Positions 10,041-20,790 of a DNA stretch of 64,000 nt are shown here, one piece after another. Position 1 is the stretch's first letter. Each line of letters opens with the position of its first letter. Origin of the DNA: Penium margaritaceum (lineage: Eukaryota > Streptophyta > Zygnematophyceae > Desmidiales > Peniaceae); NCBI GenBank assembly GCA_023375785.1, contig SZWC01002441.1:53232-117231 (forward strand), in the 5' to 3' direction. The position numbers and the translations under genes were made by a program. The notes below the pieces were generated by a model. It did no database searches. It saw only the letters and a list, made by a program, of their open reading frames with translations, and was not told the origin of the DNA.

Positions 10041-11575
10041 CTCCCTTCTGTGGGAGCAGGCCATGAAGGCCGAGCTTGATGCACTGTCTGATCATGGTGT
10101 GTATGAGCTTGTTGATCTCCCACCCGGTCGCAAGGCAGTTGCTGCCAAATGGGTGTACTATCGCAAGCTAAACCCAGACAACACAGTCGAACGATACAAG
10201 GATCGCCTCACGGCCAAGGGATTCTCTCAAATCCCTGGGGTTGACTTTGATGAGACCTTTGCCCCGGTCGGCCGCTACACCACAGCCAGAGCTCTGCTCA
10301 TCCTAGTCGCTCAGCATGACTGGGAACTTGAGCAGATGGATGTCAACAACGCCTTTTTGCATGGCAAGTTGGATGAAGAGATCTACATGGTCCAGCCACC
10401 AGGCTTATCTGATGGCACAAACCGGGTTTGGCGTTTGCGCAAGGCCCTCTATGGTCTGAAACAGTCTCCACGATGTTGGAACCAAGAAATTACAGTCACT
10501 CTTGAAAAAGGGGGGTATAAACGGAGTGCAATGGATCCCGCCCTCTTTCTCGGGCCCCCCACCAAACCGCTTGTTGCCATCCTTGTGTACGTGGATGATC
10601 TTCTCATTGCCTCTCCCGATGCTGCGTCTGTGACTGCCGCCAAGTCTCTGTTGCAATCAGCATACAAGATGAAAGATCTTGGTCCAGCCCGTGTCTTTCT
10701 AGGGATGGAGTTGGAACGTGATCGTGTACGACGGACCTTGCATGTACATCAGGCTGCGTATGTACATAGCCTGGGGGAGCGCTTCGCACCACTCCTCACC
10801 TCCATCCCCACGGCGTCCACTCCCATAACGTCTGCCGGGCAGTCTCTCCTGAAGTCACTTGACCTCACCAAACTGGGGGAGGCGGTGGATGTCACCGACT
10901 ATCTCCGAGTCATTGGATCCCTGATGTACCTTACCACGACCACACGTGCAGATGTTGCCTTTGCTGTGAACTTCTTGTCACAGTTCTCCCAGTGCCCCCG
11001 GGAGCGGCACCTCGAGGCAGCCCTGCGAGTGGTACGGTATGCTCTCTCCACCCCCCGCGTCGGACTGCTCTTTCGTGCACAGCCCTCTGTCGTAGTGGAT
11101 GGCTTCACGGACAGTGATTGGGCGCATGATTCTGATGCTCGTAGCCGCACAGGATACGTCTTTTCGGTTGGTGGCACTGTAGTCTCCTGGAAAAGCGGCA
11201 AGCAAGGGTGTGTGGCACGCAGCACTGCTGAGGCTGAGTATGTCGCTCTGGGCGCAGGCACTTGTGAAGCTGTCTGGCTGTGTCGCTTGTTGCAACAATT
11301 ACGTGTTCCCATCCGCTGCATCACTCTGCGCTGTGATAACCAAAGCACAAAGGCCATTGCAGAATACAGTGGCATGCATCATTCACGCACCAAACACATC
11401 AATGTGGAACATCATTTTGTTTGTGAGTGCATTGCTACCGACATTGTCCAGGTCGCTTGGGTGGATACACGGACTCAGAGAGCTGACTTCCTTACCAAAG
11501 CCCTCAGCCGCAATGTCCTCAAAAGTGCTGTTCACTCTGTTGGTCTCATCAGTCCGCATAATCCAGGTTGATTGA
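10040..11575 (+). pseudogene. Copia-1 reverse transcriptase and RNase H
   Basis: The reverse transcriptase (RVT_2 family) begins with a segment containing LVDLPPGRKAVAAKWVYYRK. It carries GFSQIPGVDFDETFAPVGR and [20 protein letters not shown], and its catalytic box reads YVDDLLIA at about 10585-10610. RNase H follows with TDSDWAHD, STAEAEYVALG and DNQSTKAIAEY, and the conserved RTKHINVEHHF near 11390-11415. Together they copy the RNA into cDNA and remove the template. The part is open throughout and is the best-kept coding segment in the window. Confidence 0.93.
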
Positions 11576-11654
11576 TCGTGTTCCCTTGCTCTTATCTCCT
11601 GTGCTCACCTCTCGTGAGTTTCCTCTCTGTGTGTGGGTTGTTTGTCTGCGGGTC

Positions 11655-11663
11655 ATGGGGGAG
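11655..11663 (+). other. Copia-1 polypurine tract
   Basis: ATGGGGGAG directly abuts the 3' LTR. It is the plus-strand primer site. Copia-2 has the same tract in the same place. Confidence 0.85.
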
Positions 11664-12296
11664 TGTTGAAGTTCGTTGGCCACTCATAACTCTATGCCCT
11701 CTTGCCTCCCACACTCTCCACACACTCATGTACAGATTGAGTGACAATGGCACTGCCTGGGGAGATGGCTGACGCAACCATCCTGACTGGAGCCGTCAAC
11801 GCCCTCAAGCTGTTGCTAGACCCAGGAGTGCTTTCTGGAACCAATGTTACCATTGCATGACTCTCCATGATTCTCTATGACTCTCTGTGTGATGCGGTAG
11901 ATCCTAGGGCCGTACACTCTCACTGCCGTGTTCCTGCATCATTTTATCTTGCCTTGCGTGTGGATGGGGGAGCTGCATATCTCCCGGGTGCTGATCCTTA
12001 GGGGGCCACCGTGCCGGTCTTGACCGTGCATCGGTGAGTAGCCGCCCTCGGTTATTCCGAGAGGTCGGGCTCGACCCCTGGGTGGCGGCACTTACTCACC
12101 CGAGCTCGACGCTCGTGGTGAGTGAGTGCTCACCGGTACATGTCTCGCTCGCTCCCCCTTTGCCTCTTTGTCTTGGTTAAGTGTGGATTCTTGCAAGCAA
12201 GTTACCGCATCCATGGCGTCTCTCGCTCAATGTGACTGGATGCATTCACCCAAAACACCACACATGGGCTAGCAATGTAACTTCCTAGAAACTACA
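11664..12296 (+). repeat. Copia-1 3' LTR
   Basis: TGTTGAAG to ACTACA, 633 bp, about 97% like the 5' LTR by eye. CATCT follows at 12297-12301. Confidence 0.95.
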
Positions 12297-12301
12297 CATC
12301 T
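12297..12301. repeat. Target-site duplication of Copia-1, right copy
   Basis: CATCT, identical to 3248-3252. Confidence 0.9.
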
Positions 12302-12427
12302 AGGGTCACTGTACATGTCGGGCCAAGAGCACAGAAATGTAACCAAACGTTGCACCCATGCAAATGATGTATGAGTATGGAAAGAAATACAACATAAAAA
12401 ATAAGTAAACAAATATGTCTATGTACA

Positions 12428-13075
<648 letters not shown>

Positions 13076-13512
13076 TGTACATGTTTATGAACATGCCAGG
13101 TGTTATGTATATGCATGTCTATATGTCTATGTATGCGTGTATGTACATTTATTTGCAAAGCTAGTGAAGCACTTACGTTTATGTCAGTGCTATACTAGTT
13201 ATCTGTCGCGAGAAAGGGGCGTCTCACGCTTCCTTTTTGTAGCAGTTTTCGCGTCGTGCACGTCTTCGCAAGGTCTGGTTATGTCGGGGTGACGGCGCAT
13301 GTTGGGTGGGGGGGTGCGGGGGGGTAGGGGGGGGCCACGTACAAACGATGACGCCTCGCTCGTGTGATCTGGGGGGGGGGGGGGGGGGGGGGGATGAGGG
13401 GCGGGGGGTGTCTTGTTCGTTCGGTGATGCCGCACGTCTGAACGATGTCGTCCTCTCAAGCTCTGCCGATGTCGACATCCCTAAACCCAAACCCTCTAGA
13501 TATTGTTTAAAA
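13076..13512. other. Non-coding, G-rich stretch
   Basis: Holds G-rich blocks around 13308-13335 and the uninterrupted G run 13371-13393, followed by further short G runs to about 13410. No supported gene. Confidence 0.6.
13371..13393 (+). repeat. 23-nt G run, potential G-quadruplex
   Basis: Twenty-three consecutive G residues, with GGGG and GGGGGG runs just downstream. Sequence of this kind can form G-quadruplexes, and its length in the assembly is uncertain because homopolymers are error-prone. Confidence 0.8.
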
Positions 13513-13800
13513 AATGGGTGCTATGAAGCCATAATTCTTAGAATGGAGGCAAGTTAGAAAACTAATAAAAAATGGGGGCGACCTAGCTATTTGTTCTGAG
13601 AATGGGGGCGTCTCAGATATGGTCGTCCGAAAATGGGGACGACCTGGGAATTGGCCGTAGTAAGTCTCCACTAGTTTCGGCCAACCGAGGTAAAAGCGCC
13701 CCCATTTATCAGATCATTTCTAAGTAGCCCTCAATTTTCAGATCTCATATTTACCTATCCCCCAAAAGAAAAAAATCATCGTCAAAGTGCCCCTAGTTTT
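13513..13800. repeat. 30-bp array that reverses orientation
   Basis: Units beginning AATGGGGGCG or close variants start at 13513, 13542, 13571, 13601 and 13632. After a gap the reverse-complement form (CGCCCCCATT-like) starts near 13697, 13727, 13757 and 13788. Spacing stays at 29-32 bp in both halves. Positions 13591-13650 are about 80% identical to the reverse complement of 2360-2420, so the two loci share one repeat family. Confidence 0.7.
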
Positions 13801-14509
13801 TCGGCGCAAATTTACTTCCCCTAAAATTCTTACTTCTATGAAAGGGACGAATGTATCCAAGCTGCGTTATTTATGCTTGATAGCATGGACACGAAGTGAG
13901 GAGTTCAAATCACGACGAAGGTAGGTGCATGTTTTGTAGATTGGATCATGAAAGATGTCTAGTTAAAGATGCCAAAGATGCCTAGTTTATGGAAGATAGC
14001 AAGCGGCATACCCAGAAGGACACGCTACTGACGGTATCCATAATCGCATGTAGCAATCCAACAACCAGATTTTTGGAGATGCTATCTGATGGCGACCTTG
14101 GTGTTTGTTCGACAGGATCGCCGATACTTTGCATCGACTCAACTCCATTCCAGAGGCATCAATGAACAACAATCAGAAGAATCCCAACCGTGAGTTCCAT
14201 TAGTCTCACGGTTTGGGATCCGCAGCCACTCTAATTGGCTCGCGGTGCGTGTGCTGCGTTTGTGATTTCTCCATTCTCACATGAATGCATTTTGCGATGG
14301 AAGTTTTCTCACACATCTCACCGGAAGTAACCGACGGAATAATATATTCATCCATCCGTTGGTTTCTCTCAACATGATCGTTTCCACCCTCGCACGGACA
14401 TCCGAAAGAGGCCACTCCCAAGACAGGCCTCTGCGATTAATTAGGAAGCGCTAAGGCATCATCAAGCTACGACGTTTGACAGGAGGAAGTCTGCATGAAG
14501 AGGAGGGTC
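13801..14509. other. Non-coding stretch
   Basis: About 700 bp with no supported coding frame, RNA gene or element end. Confidence 0.5.
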
Positions 14510-14738
14510 GAACTAGACACCTCCAACAAATTTGTCCTCATAAACGTACTTCATGCATTTTTGCCCGAATGATTCGCATGAAGAGAGTTGAGTGTGCACG
14601 CTCGTAGTATGTTAAAGAAATCTTTTGTCGAAGATTATGGTCGCCTTCACAACGATCACCACTGACGAAATGTACAACAACATTTCCATCTGCACATGCA
14701 CGGAGGCGTCGCATGTTCCATTCGCCAAAAATTCGACA
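14510..14738. repeat. Flanking repeat B, left copy
   Basis: 229 bp, from GAACTAG to TTCGACA, recurring directly at 31373-31605 with about 15 substitutions and an A-run length change (about 93% alike). This copy ends where Copia-2's left LTR begins, and the other copy begins where Copia-2's right LTR ends. See the findings for the long target-duplication reading. Confidence 0.8.
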
Positions 14739-14760
14739 CACCATGCACCCCTTCCCTTAC
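14739..14760 (-). repeat. Copia-2 3' LTR, outer piece
   Basis: CACCATGCACCCCTTCCCTT and two more bases match the PBS-side end of the 5' LTR at 30822-30843. Gypsy-1 begins immediately after it. Confidence 0.75.
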
Positions 14761-15493
14761 AGTAACGGGTTGAGTCTCCAGCTCCTGCTCTGAAGTCGTC
14801 GTCGGAGTTTGCAGAATGGCGTTCTCAGTCCGCTTCAGGGGTTCATCCCCTTCGCAGGACTTAGGGACAATCGTCATCAACAACCCAGAGCAGGGAGACT
14901 CGAATATTTCGAGTCTCCGCAGGCCCATTTCCATTTTTAACCTTACCCCTGGTTTTGGGACCCAAACCGGGGGTTTTTACCTCGAACTCGTTTGTTCGCA
15001 CAAGTTATTTCGTTATTTTTATCTCGAAGTTTGTCGCAAACGAACTTTGATTTATGTTTTGACATTCTGGCGCGAAATCGTTGCGTGCGAGGCACGCTGG
15101 CGATTTCGCGACAGTTCTCTTGCCTCTCGTCCCTCGTCCCCCAACCTCGTCCTTCCTCGCTCGCTTGCGAGGAGGGCGAGCGGGGGCGAGGGCACGAGGC
15201 CACGAGGCCTCGCCCTCGAGGCCCTCGTGGGCCCTCAGCCGCCGATCGGGCTGAGGCCGCGATCAGCGGCTGGCGGCTGGCCGGCCGGTGGCCGGCCGGT
15301 TGCTTGGCCGGCCGCCGGCCGTCCAGCCGGCCAAGCGAGCAGCGAGCTGGCCGGTAGCGAGCTGGCCGGTAGCGAGCTGGCCGGTAGCCAGAAAAATGCT
15401 GGCCGTTGGCCAGCCCTCGCTGACGCGAGGGGTGGTGCGCAACCACCCCTCATTTCAGTGAGGAGGGAGGGCCGAACCGGCCCTCCCGCTACA
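14761..15493 (-). repeat. Gypsy-1 3' LTR
   Basis: It matches 22705-23391. On the minus strand it starts TGTAGCGGGAGGG. It is longer than the 5' LTR because of an extra GC-rich tandem segment (AGCGAGCTGGCCGGT units near 15345-15390). The GC-rich half around 15260-15480 is dense in short inverted repeats. Confidence 0.92.
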
Positions 15494-15508
15494 TTCCTCC
15501 CCACTTAT
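15494..15508 (-). other. Gypsy-1 polypurine tract
   Basis: On the minus strand a purine run AAGTGGGGAGGAA directly precedes the 3' LTR, as expected for the plus-strand primer. Confidence 0.75.
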
Positions 15509-15799
15509 TATGAACTGTCTCGGTTCATGAACAACAAGCAGGATTGTCAGTTAGTGAGTCATCAACATTGTGAAAGAAAATTAATAATTTCAATCACCAG
15601 CTAAACATGAACACGTGCATGGTACTTGGACCTATGCTACAACTTGTAGGTCAGCACGGCTAGCGGCCTCCAACCTTTAGGCTGGAGCGTCCGCGCGACA
15701 AGCATGTTGGACATCCCCAACCTCCTATGGTCGCTGTCCATGAATGCTGCCTTGTGGGAATATTGTTCACTTTTTCCGCGTTCAGGTGGTACCTCCTGC

Positions 15800-16250
15800 C
15801 ACGCGTCGACCTGTGCGAGTTACAAGCTCCCTCCAGTACTCGTTGACCAACCCTGTGGGTAACCGAGATTTGGGCTCCTATGAATTATGTTCAGGTCCAC
15901 AACCGGTCCAATGAACGAGGTACTCCCTAACAATGCGCGACCGAAGAGTACACTCTCGGTACTAGAGTAGGCGAAGGACCTCGTATTGGCCATCGGCAGC
16001 AAGGACTGCTGGCGGTGGCTGAATGGTTCCATCTGCCGTGTATGGAGTTAGCAGGCTCACATGAAATACGTCACCTATCTTCATAATTGGAAGAAGTAGC
16101 AATCATTATGCCACTGGCACGATGCGTGCCACAATGGGAAACGGCCCGATCCACTTCGGTACAAGTTTTCTTGCCCCTGGCGACTTCAGCCGAAGGTTTT
16201 TACTGCTAAGCAACACTTTGTCACCGATGTCAAACGAGACCTCCTAGCGA
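15800..16250 (-). pseudogene. Gypsy-1 integrase tail and chromodomain
   Basis: After the integrase core comes a tail like the GPY/F region of chromoviruses, then a chromodomain-like segment with VHWTG near 15890-15910. In chromoviruses this domain helps steer integration to particular chromatin. The call rests on motif and position. The element is broken. Confidence 0.65.
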
Positions 16251-17120
16251 CCTTTGTCGGCATATGCCTTTTGTCGCTGTCGAGCTGCTTGAAGGTGACC
16301 CTTTGCCTCCTCTAACAAGGAGTCGATGCGCTCGGCAAAGGCTTGAGCGGAAGGAACCTGCCCTTCTGTACTCTCACTCTTCACCAATGAAGAGGCTACC
16401 ATTGGATGCCGACTATTCAACACGAACGGTGTGAACTGTGTGGACTCGTTCACCGAGTTGTTCACCGCAAAATCTGCCACTGCTAGGAATTCGTCCCAAT
16501 CATGCATGGCAGGGTCCACGTACATACGGAGCATTTGCTCCAGAGTACGATTCATGTGCTCTGTTTGTCCGTCAGTTTGAGGGTGAAATACTGTCGACAT
16601 TTGCGACTCACTGCCGAAGTACTCGTGCATCGTTTGCCACAACGTACAAGCAAATTCTTGATCTCGATCGGAGATAATGCGCAATAGCAAGCCGTGGTAC
16701 TTCACGACACCCTCAAAGAAGAGACGAGCGGTCTCCTCTGTGTTCACGTCAGTGGTTGTAGGAATGAAGTGTGTCATCTTCGTCAAAAGATCCACAACCA
16801 CTAGTATTGCATCGTGGCCACGGGCCGTGTCCGGAAGACCAGTAATGAAGTCCATGCTGACGCACTCCCATGGAATGGGAGTGCGTCAGCATGGACTGCC
16901 GGACTCCTCCAACAGCTTCCCAGGAATGGGAAGCCGTTGGAGGAGTCCGGCAGGCTTCTTGTTACTAGCCGTATTTTGAAGACATGGATCGCATGTCATG
17001 CAATACTTACGGACATCGACACTCCATCTTGGCCACCAATAGTGGTCCGAGAGTGCCTGTCCGGTCTTTCAGGATCCCACATGACCTGCGATCGTCGGGT
17101 TGTGGAACTGGGAGATAACC
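16244..17120 (-). pseudogene. Gypsy-1 integrase
   Basis: An integrase zinc-binding segment at about 17000-17120 precedes the rve core at 16250-16860. The core opens MDFITGLPDTARGHDAILVV, continues through a catalytic Asp region (IISDRDQEFACTLW), and has HPQTDGQTEHMNRTLEQMLR with the catalytic Glu. The motifs are typical of Ty3/Gypsy chromoviruses. A pair of abutting hairpins lies between the two segments (listed separately). Confidence 0.85.
16849..16952. repeat. Two abutting near-perfect hairpins
   Basis: Hairpin a: 23-bp arms 16849-16871 and 16875-16897, perfect, loop GGA. Hairpin b: 26-bp arms 16897-16922 and 16927-16952 with one mismatch, loop GGAA. They share the base at 16897, so the 104-bp block is a double cruciform with almost no unpaired bases. 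Confidence 0.95.
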
Positions 17121-17379
17121 TCTGCTCGAAGGTCTCCCGAGTTTGGCACAACAACTTGTTCTCCGTGCCAGAAGATTCTTGTGGCCTCCACCAAGCCGCA
17201 CTTGTCCAGATTTTGAGGGTCTTGAAACCAAGAATCCACACAGTATCCCACCTGGATCTTGTTTACAAAACCGTTGTAATGGATAATCTCTCGTCGTGGT
17301 TGCCGCAGAGGTACAGGGGGATTTGGTGATTTTACTATTGCTGTTGCAATGGCCATAAAACACCCACCGAACTCGGTGG

Positions 17380-18720
17380 TTGCTTTAATTTCCACAGGCT
17401 GTCGGCTTAGTGGATCGGCCACATTGATGCGTCCTGGCCGATATTCCCATGTCAACGAGAATCGGCTCAGGTATTCGTTCCAACGCGCCTGTCGTCTTGA
17501 CAGGTTCGGTTGCGTTTGGAAAAACACCAATGGATTATGGTCGGTCACAACCGTCACACCCCCTTCAGTACCCTCGAGGTAGCAACGCCACATCTTGAAA
17601 GCGTGTACTACCGCAAGGAGCTCTTGATCCCCAGTCGTGTACCGCGTTTTCGCGGGGATGAGCTTCCGGCTCTCATACGCAAGTGGATGACCGTTCTGTA
17701 TGAGGACAGCTCCGAGTCCTACTACCGACGCATCATATCGAACCTCCCATGGTTACGATGGATCCGGAAGAACTAGGACGGGCGTCGTGGATAAAATCTC
17801 TTTGACTTTGAGAAAAGCGTTCTCGCAATCAGGTATCCATTCCCAACACACGTCTTTTGGCGTGAGCCTGGTTAGCGGTGCTACCAGGGTCGAATACCCT
17901 TGTATAAACCGTCGAAAGTAGTTTGCAAGGCCGAGGAAAGACCGAATCTGTCCAACATTTTTGGGGCATGGCCAGACCACAACGGCTTGGACCTTTCGTG
18001 GGTCGACACGGATGCCGTCCTTGCCGACGATGTGTCCAAGGTATTCAAGCTCATCTTGTGCAAACTTGCACTTGCTCACTTTCGCATAGAACTTCTGTTC
18101 CCAAAGGATTCTGAGAACTTCGCGTAGATGTTTTATGTGCTTTTCCATTGATTTATAGAAAACCAGGATGTCATCCAGGTAAACCAAGACAAACTATGTG
18201 AGTTGCTTGGCGAACATTCGATTCATTTCTCCTTGGAAGGTTGCCGGGGCATTTGTAAGCCCAAAGCATAACACTAGGAACTGATAGTGTCCCATGTGTG
18301 TTTGAAACGCTGTTTTGGGTACATCATCTTCAGTGATGCGGATTTGATGGTACCCTTGAGACAAATCCATGGATGAAAATAATTTTGCGCCTTAGAGTTG
18401 GTCAAAAAGGTCCTCAATCTGCAGTAAGGGGAATCGATTTTTCACCGTCGGCTTGTTCAACGCACGGTAATCTACACACATGCGTAAACCACCGTCCTTT
18501 TTTTTCACAAAAAGGATCGGCGCACCGTAAGGCGATATACTGGGCTCGATCCACCCTTGCAAGGTACTTCCTGATTTGGCGTTCGGCCTCTCGCCTTTCT
18601 GCTGGAATAAGGCGATACATGGGCCTGAACGGAGGAGTCGCCTCCGGTTGCAGCGGAATCGTGTGGCCCATGTGTCTTTCTGGTGGAAGTCCAGCCGGTG
18701 GGTCTTGGAATACATCCGAG
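17380..18720 (-). pseudogene. Gypsy-1 reverse transcriptase and RNase H
   Basis: The N-terminal part reads [16 protein letters not shown] and [15 protein letters not shown] (about 18600-18740). The palm carries YLDDILVF (about 18160-18187), followed by ELEYLGHIVGKDGIRVDP and FLGLANYFRRFI. RNase H covers about 17400-17830, with VVTDHNPLVFF and EYRPGRINVADPLSRQP. The order PR-RT-RH-IN marks it as Ty3/Gypsy. The element is broken. Confidence 0.88.
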
Positions 18721-18969
18721 AACTCCGCCAATAGAGATTTGATCTCTTGTGGCGTGCCTTCCTTCACGTCTTCCTCCACTTTCTGCAGCTGAGCCAAGAA
18801 GTATCGACAACCTTGTCGAATACGTCTCTTGACATGCATTGCAGACAAGCTGGCATGGACTTTGAGTCGGGTCGGTGATAAATCCGTACTCGGAATCAAC
18901 GTAAAGCGGCGTTGTCCTTTTCGGAGGATCAAATGCTTTGATTCAAAGCACATTAGAGCCTTGTTGTCA

Positions 18970-19215
18970 CGGAGTCAGGGATCGCCTAGCACCACGTCAA
19001 ACGGGTCAAGAAGGTTGAGTACCTTCAACGTGACACTCTGTGTGTACCCTTGAATACAAATTTTTGCTTTACAAGTACCGATCACGGGTGCCGTTCGGTT
19101 GTCACCGACAACAACTGCGCCATTCAATGACTCATACTTCAGGCAAACCTGTCGAGTAAAGCCAAGGCTAACAAAAGATTCCTCTCCTCCAGTGTCAGCA
19201 AGTACGTTCACGGGA
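18970..19215 (-). pseudogene. Gypsy-1 protease
   Basis: A retropepsin-like segment with NVLADTGGEESFVS as the active-site region and a later FDVVLGDP motif, the usual second half of Ty3/Gypsy proteases. It lies between the zinc knuckle and reverse transcriptase as expected. Confidence 0.8.
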
Positions 19216-19739
19216 GCACCAGCTAGGTGTCATTTGAACTGTATCGTCATGTTGCCTCCACTCTTCCGAGTGAACAGACTCAACAACGGCAAGTCGAGTT
19301 TATGATAAACATGGAATCTGTACGACAAGCGTCCCAACTCCCATGATTCACCCACTTGAATCCACATCTTGTGGGCATGTGTGAATTCGGCTAGCACCTT
19401 CCAGTCTTTAAATTTGACCGGGTCAAAATCGTCGACTAAAAGTACTGCAAACATGATTGAACTCATTGCTTTGAGGGCGTTTACTTCAATCACTGCGTCA
19501 CACAAATCTTGCACAGTAGTCGGTGTCGCCACCACTAAGCATGTACGATCATGTATCTCGTTTGGAGATGTAAGGTTTAGTGGGTAATGTCGGTCAGCAA
19601 GTGTAGAATGCGGTTCAACAAGAGGAGAGAAAACAACAGAGAAATTTGAGCTCGTCAAAAACTCAAATTGTTTAACATCCTCATCTGAAAACATGAACCA
19701 ACACTCGTGATCCATTTTTACCCCTGAGTGGTCCCCACT

Positions 19740-20790
19740 AAGGTCACTCAGGGGTGGGGAAAACCCGCCCCACGGCCCTGTCCGTTACCACGGCCGGGCC
19801 CATTGCCGCAACCGCGACCCTGTCCACGGCCCTGTCCGCGGCCTCCTACTGCACCATCCCCACGAGGTGCTGCTGCTGTAGCTAACGCCGTGGCCTCTTG
19901 TCCACTACCAGCAGCATGAGGGCACTGATCCCTAAAGTGGCCCGGTTTCATGCAGTTGTGGCAGAGCCCTTCGCGGAAGGATGCGTTGCGACGCTCACGC
20001 GCCGCCTGTAGCTCGTCATTCTCACAACTGCGCTTGTTGTTGGGGCCCTTGTATCCACCACCCTTCTTGGCTAGAGGGTTTGCAGGCTGCTAGCACTTGG
20101 CCCCGCCTCGCTGTCTAGCTCACCCACCAGCCCCTGCAGCATCCATGCGCATGTCGTGGCCTTGCTGTGCACGCGCGTTCGGCCGTGCATTAGAGTAGTA
20201 CTTCGGGTTCGCCGAATACACTTAGCTCATGTATTCGCGCAACGCCGTCCAGCTTGTCCAAGCTTGGCCAGTGGCTGTCGTGGTGGTGTTATCCTTCGGC
20301 TTCTCACTGGCAAGACCATAACGCAAGTACTCCAACAGCATGCACTCCGAGTACTTGAAGGTCTGAGTCCCATCGCCCTCAGTGAAGCTTTCGTCTTCCT
20401 CCACGAGTGCGATGAACTCGCTCAAGTAGGATTCGAGCGCGCTGCCAAGCTGCCTGAAGTCCTTGATCTTGTGGAAGGCGCACTGCACCTCCTCACGTTG
20501 GGTGCACTTCTTGCGCATGATTGTGCAGAAGGCCTCCCACGGCATGGGTTGCGACTCGAGGTGCGGCTGCTGCGCAGTCCACTCCTTGACCACGTACTTG
20601 AATAGTTTGTCTTCAAGCCGCGTCATGGCAAGGTTGCCCCACTGGCTGAGTGGAGCCTTATGGACACGTAGAACGTGTTGCATGCGATTCAGCCAGTCGG
20701 TCAGCTTCACGCCCTTCCGGAAGATCTCCACACTGTGGAGGAAGGACGTGTTCATGACCGACCCCGAAGTCGTCGATGTAGGCAAGTCGT
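19740..20790 (-). pseudogene. gag: Gypsy-1 gag core and zinc knuckle
   Basis: The gag core at 20222-20785 contains LTDWLNRMQHVLRVHKAPLS, PMPWEAFCTIMRKKC and LGSALESYLSEFIAL, the pattern of the Retrotrans_gag family. A zinc knuckle CHNCMKPGHFRDQC lies near 19920-19965, followed by a Gly/Arg/Gln-rich tail. Gag makes the particle and binds RNA. Confidence 0.8.

Larger units (their letters stand above)
3253..12296 (+). mobile_element. Copia-1, Ty1/Copia LTR retrotransposon
   Basis: A complete-length Ty1/Copia element of 9,044 bp. It has two LTRs of 632 and 633 bp, a plant-type initiator-Met primer-binding site, a very long leader, gag with a zinc knuckle, protease, integrase, reverse transcriptase and RNase H in Copia order, and a polypurine tract. 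The LTRs differ at about 17 of 632 positions (about 97% alike), so it is the youngest LTR element here. The coding region is broken, with about four breaks; the reverse transcriptase to RNase H part remains long and open. It carries a 506-bp internal duplication split by an N in its leader. Confidence 0.95.

Noticed and set aside
13199-13490. Pro/Arg-rich minus-strand frames over the G run
   Set aside because: They are produced by the G-rich low-complexity sequence.
14510-14738. Repeat B as a solo LTR or a SINE
   Set aside because: It has no TG...CA ends, no poly-A end and no A/B box that I can see, and its edges coincide with the edges of Copia-2.
14816-15604. A 260-residue Arg/Pro/Gly-rich reading frame
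   Set aside because: It lies across the Gypsy-1 3' LTR and its edge. The GC-rich inverted repeats of the LTR explain its length and composition.
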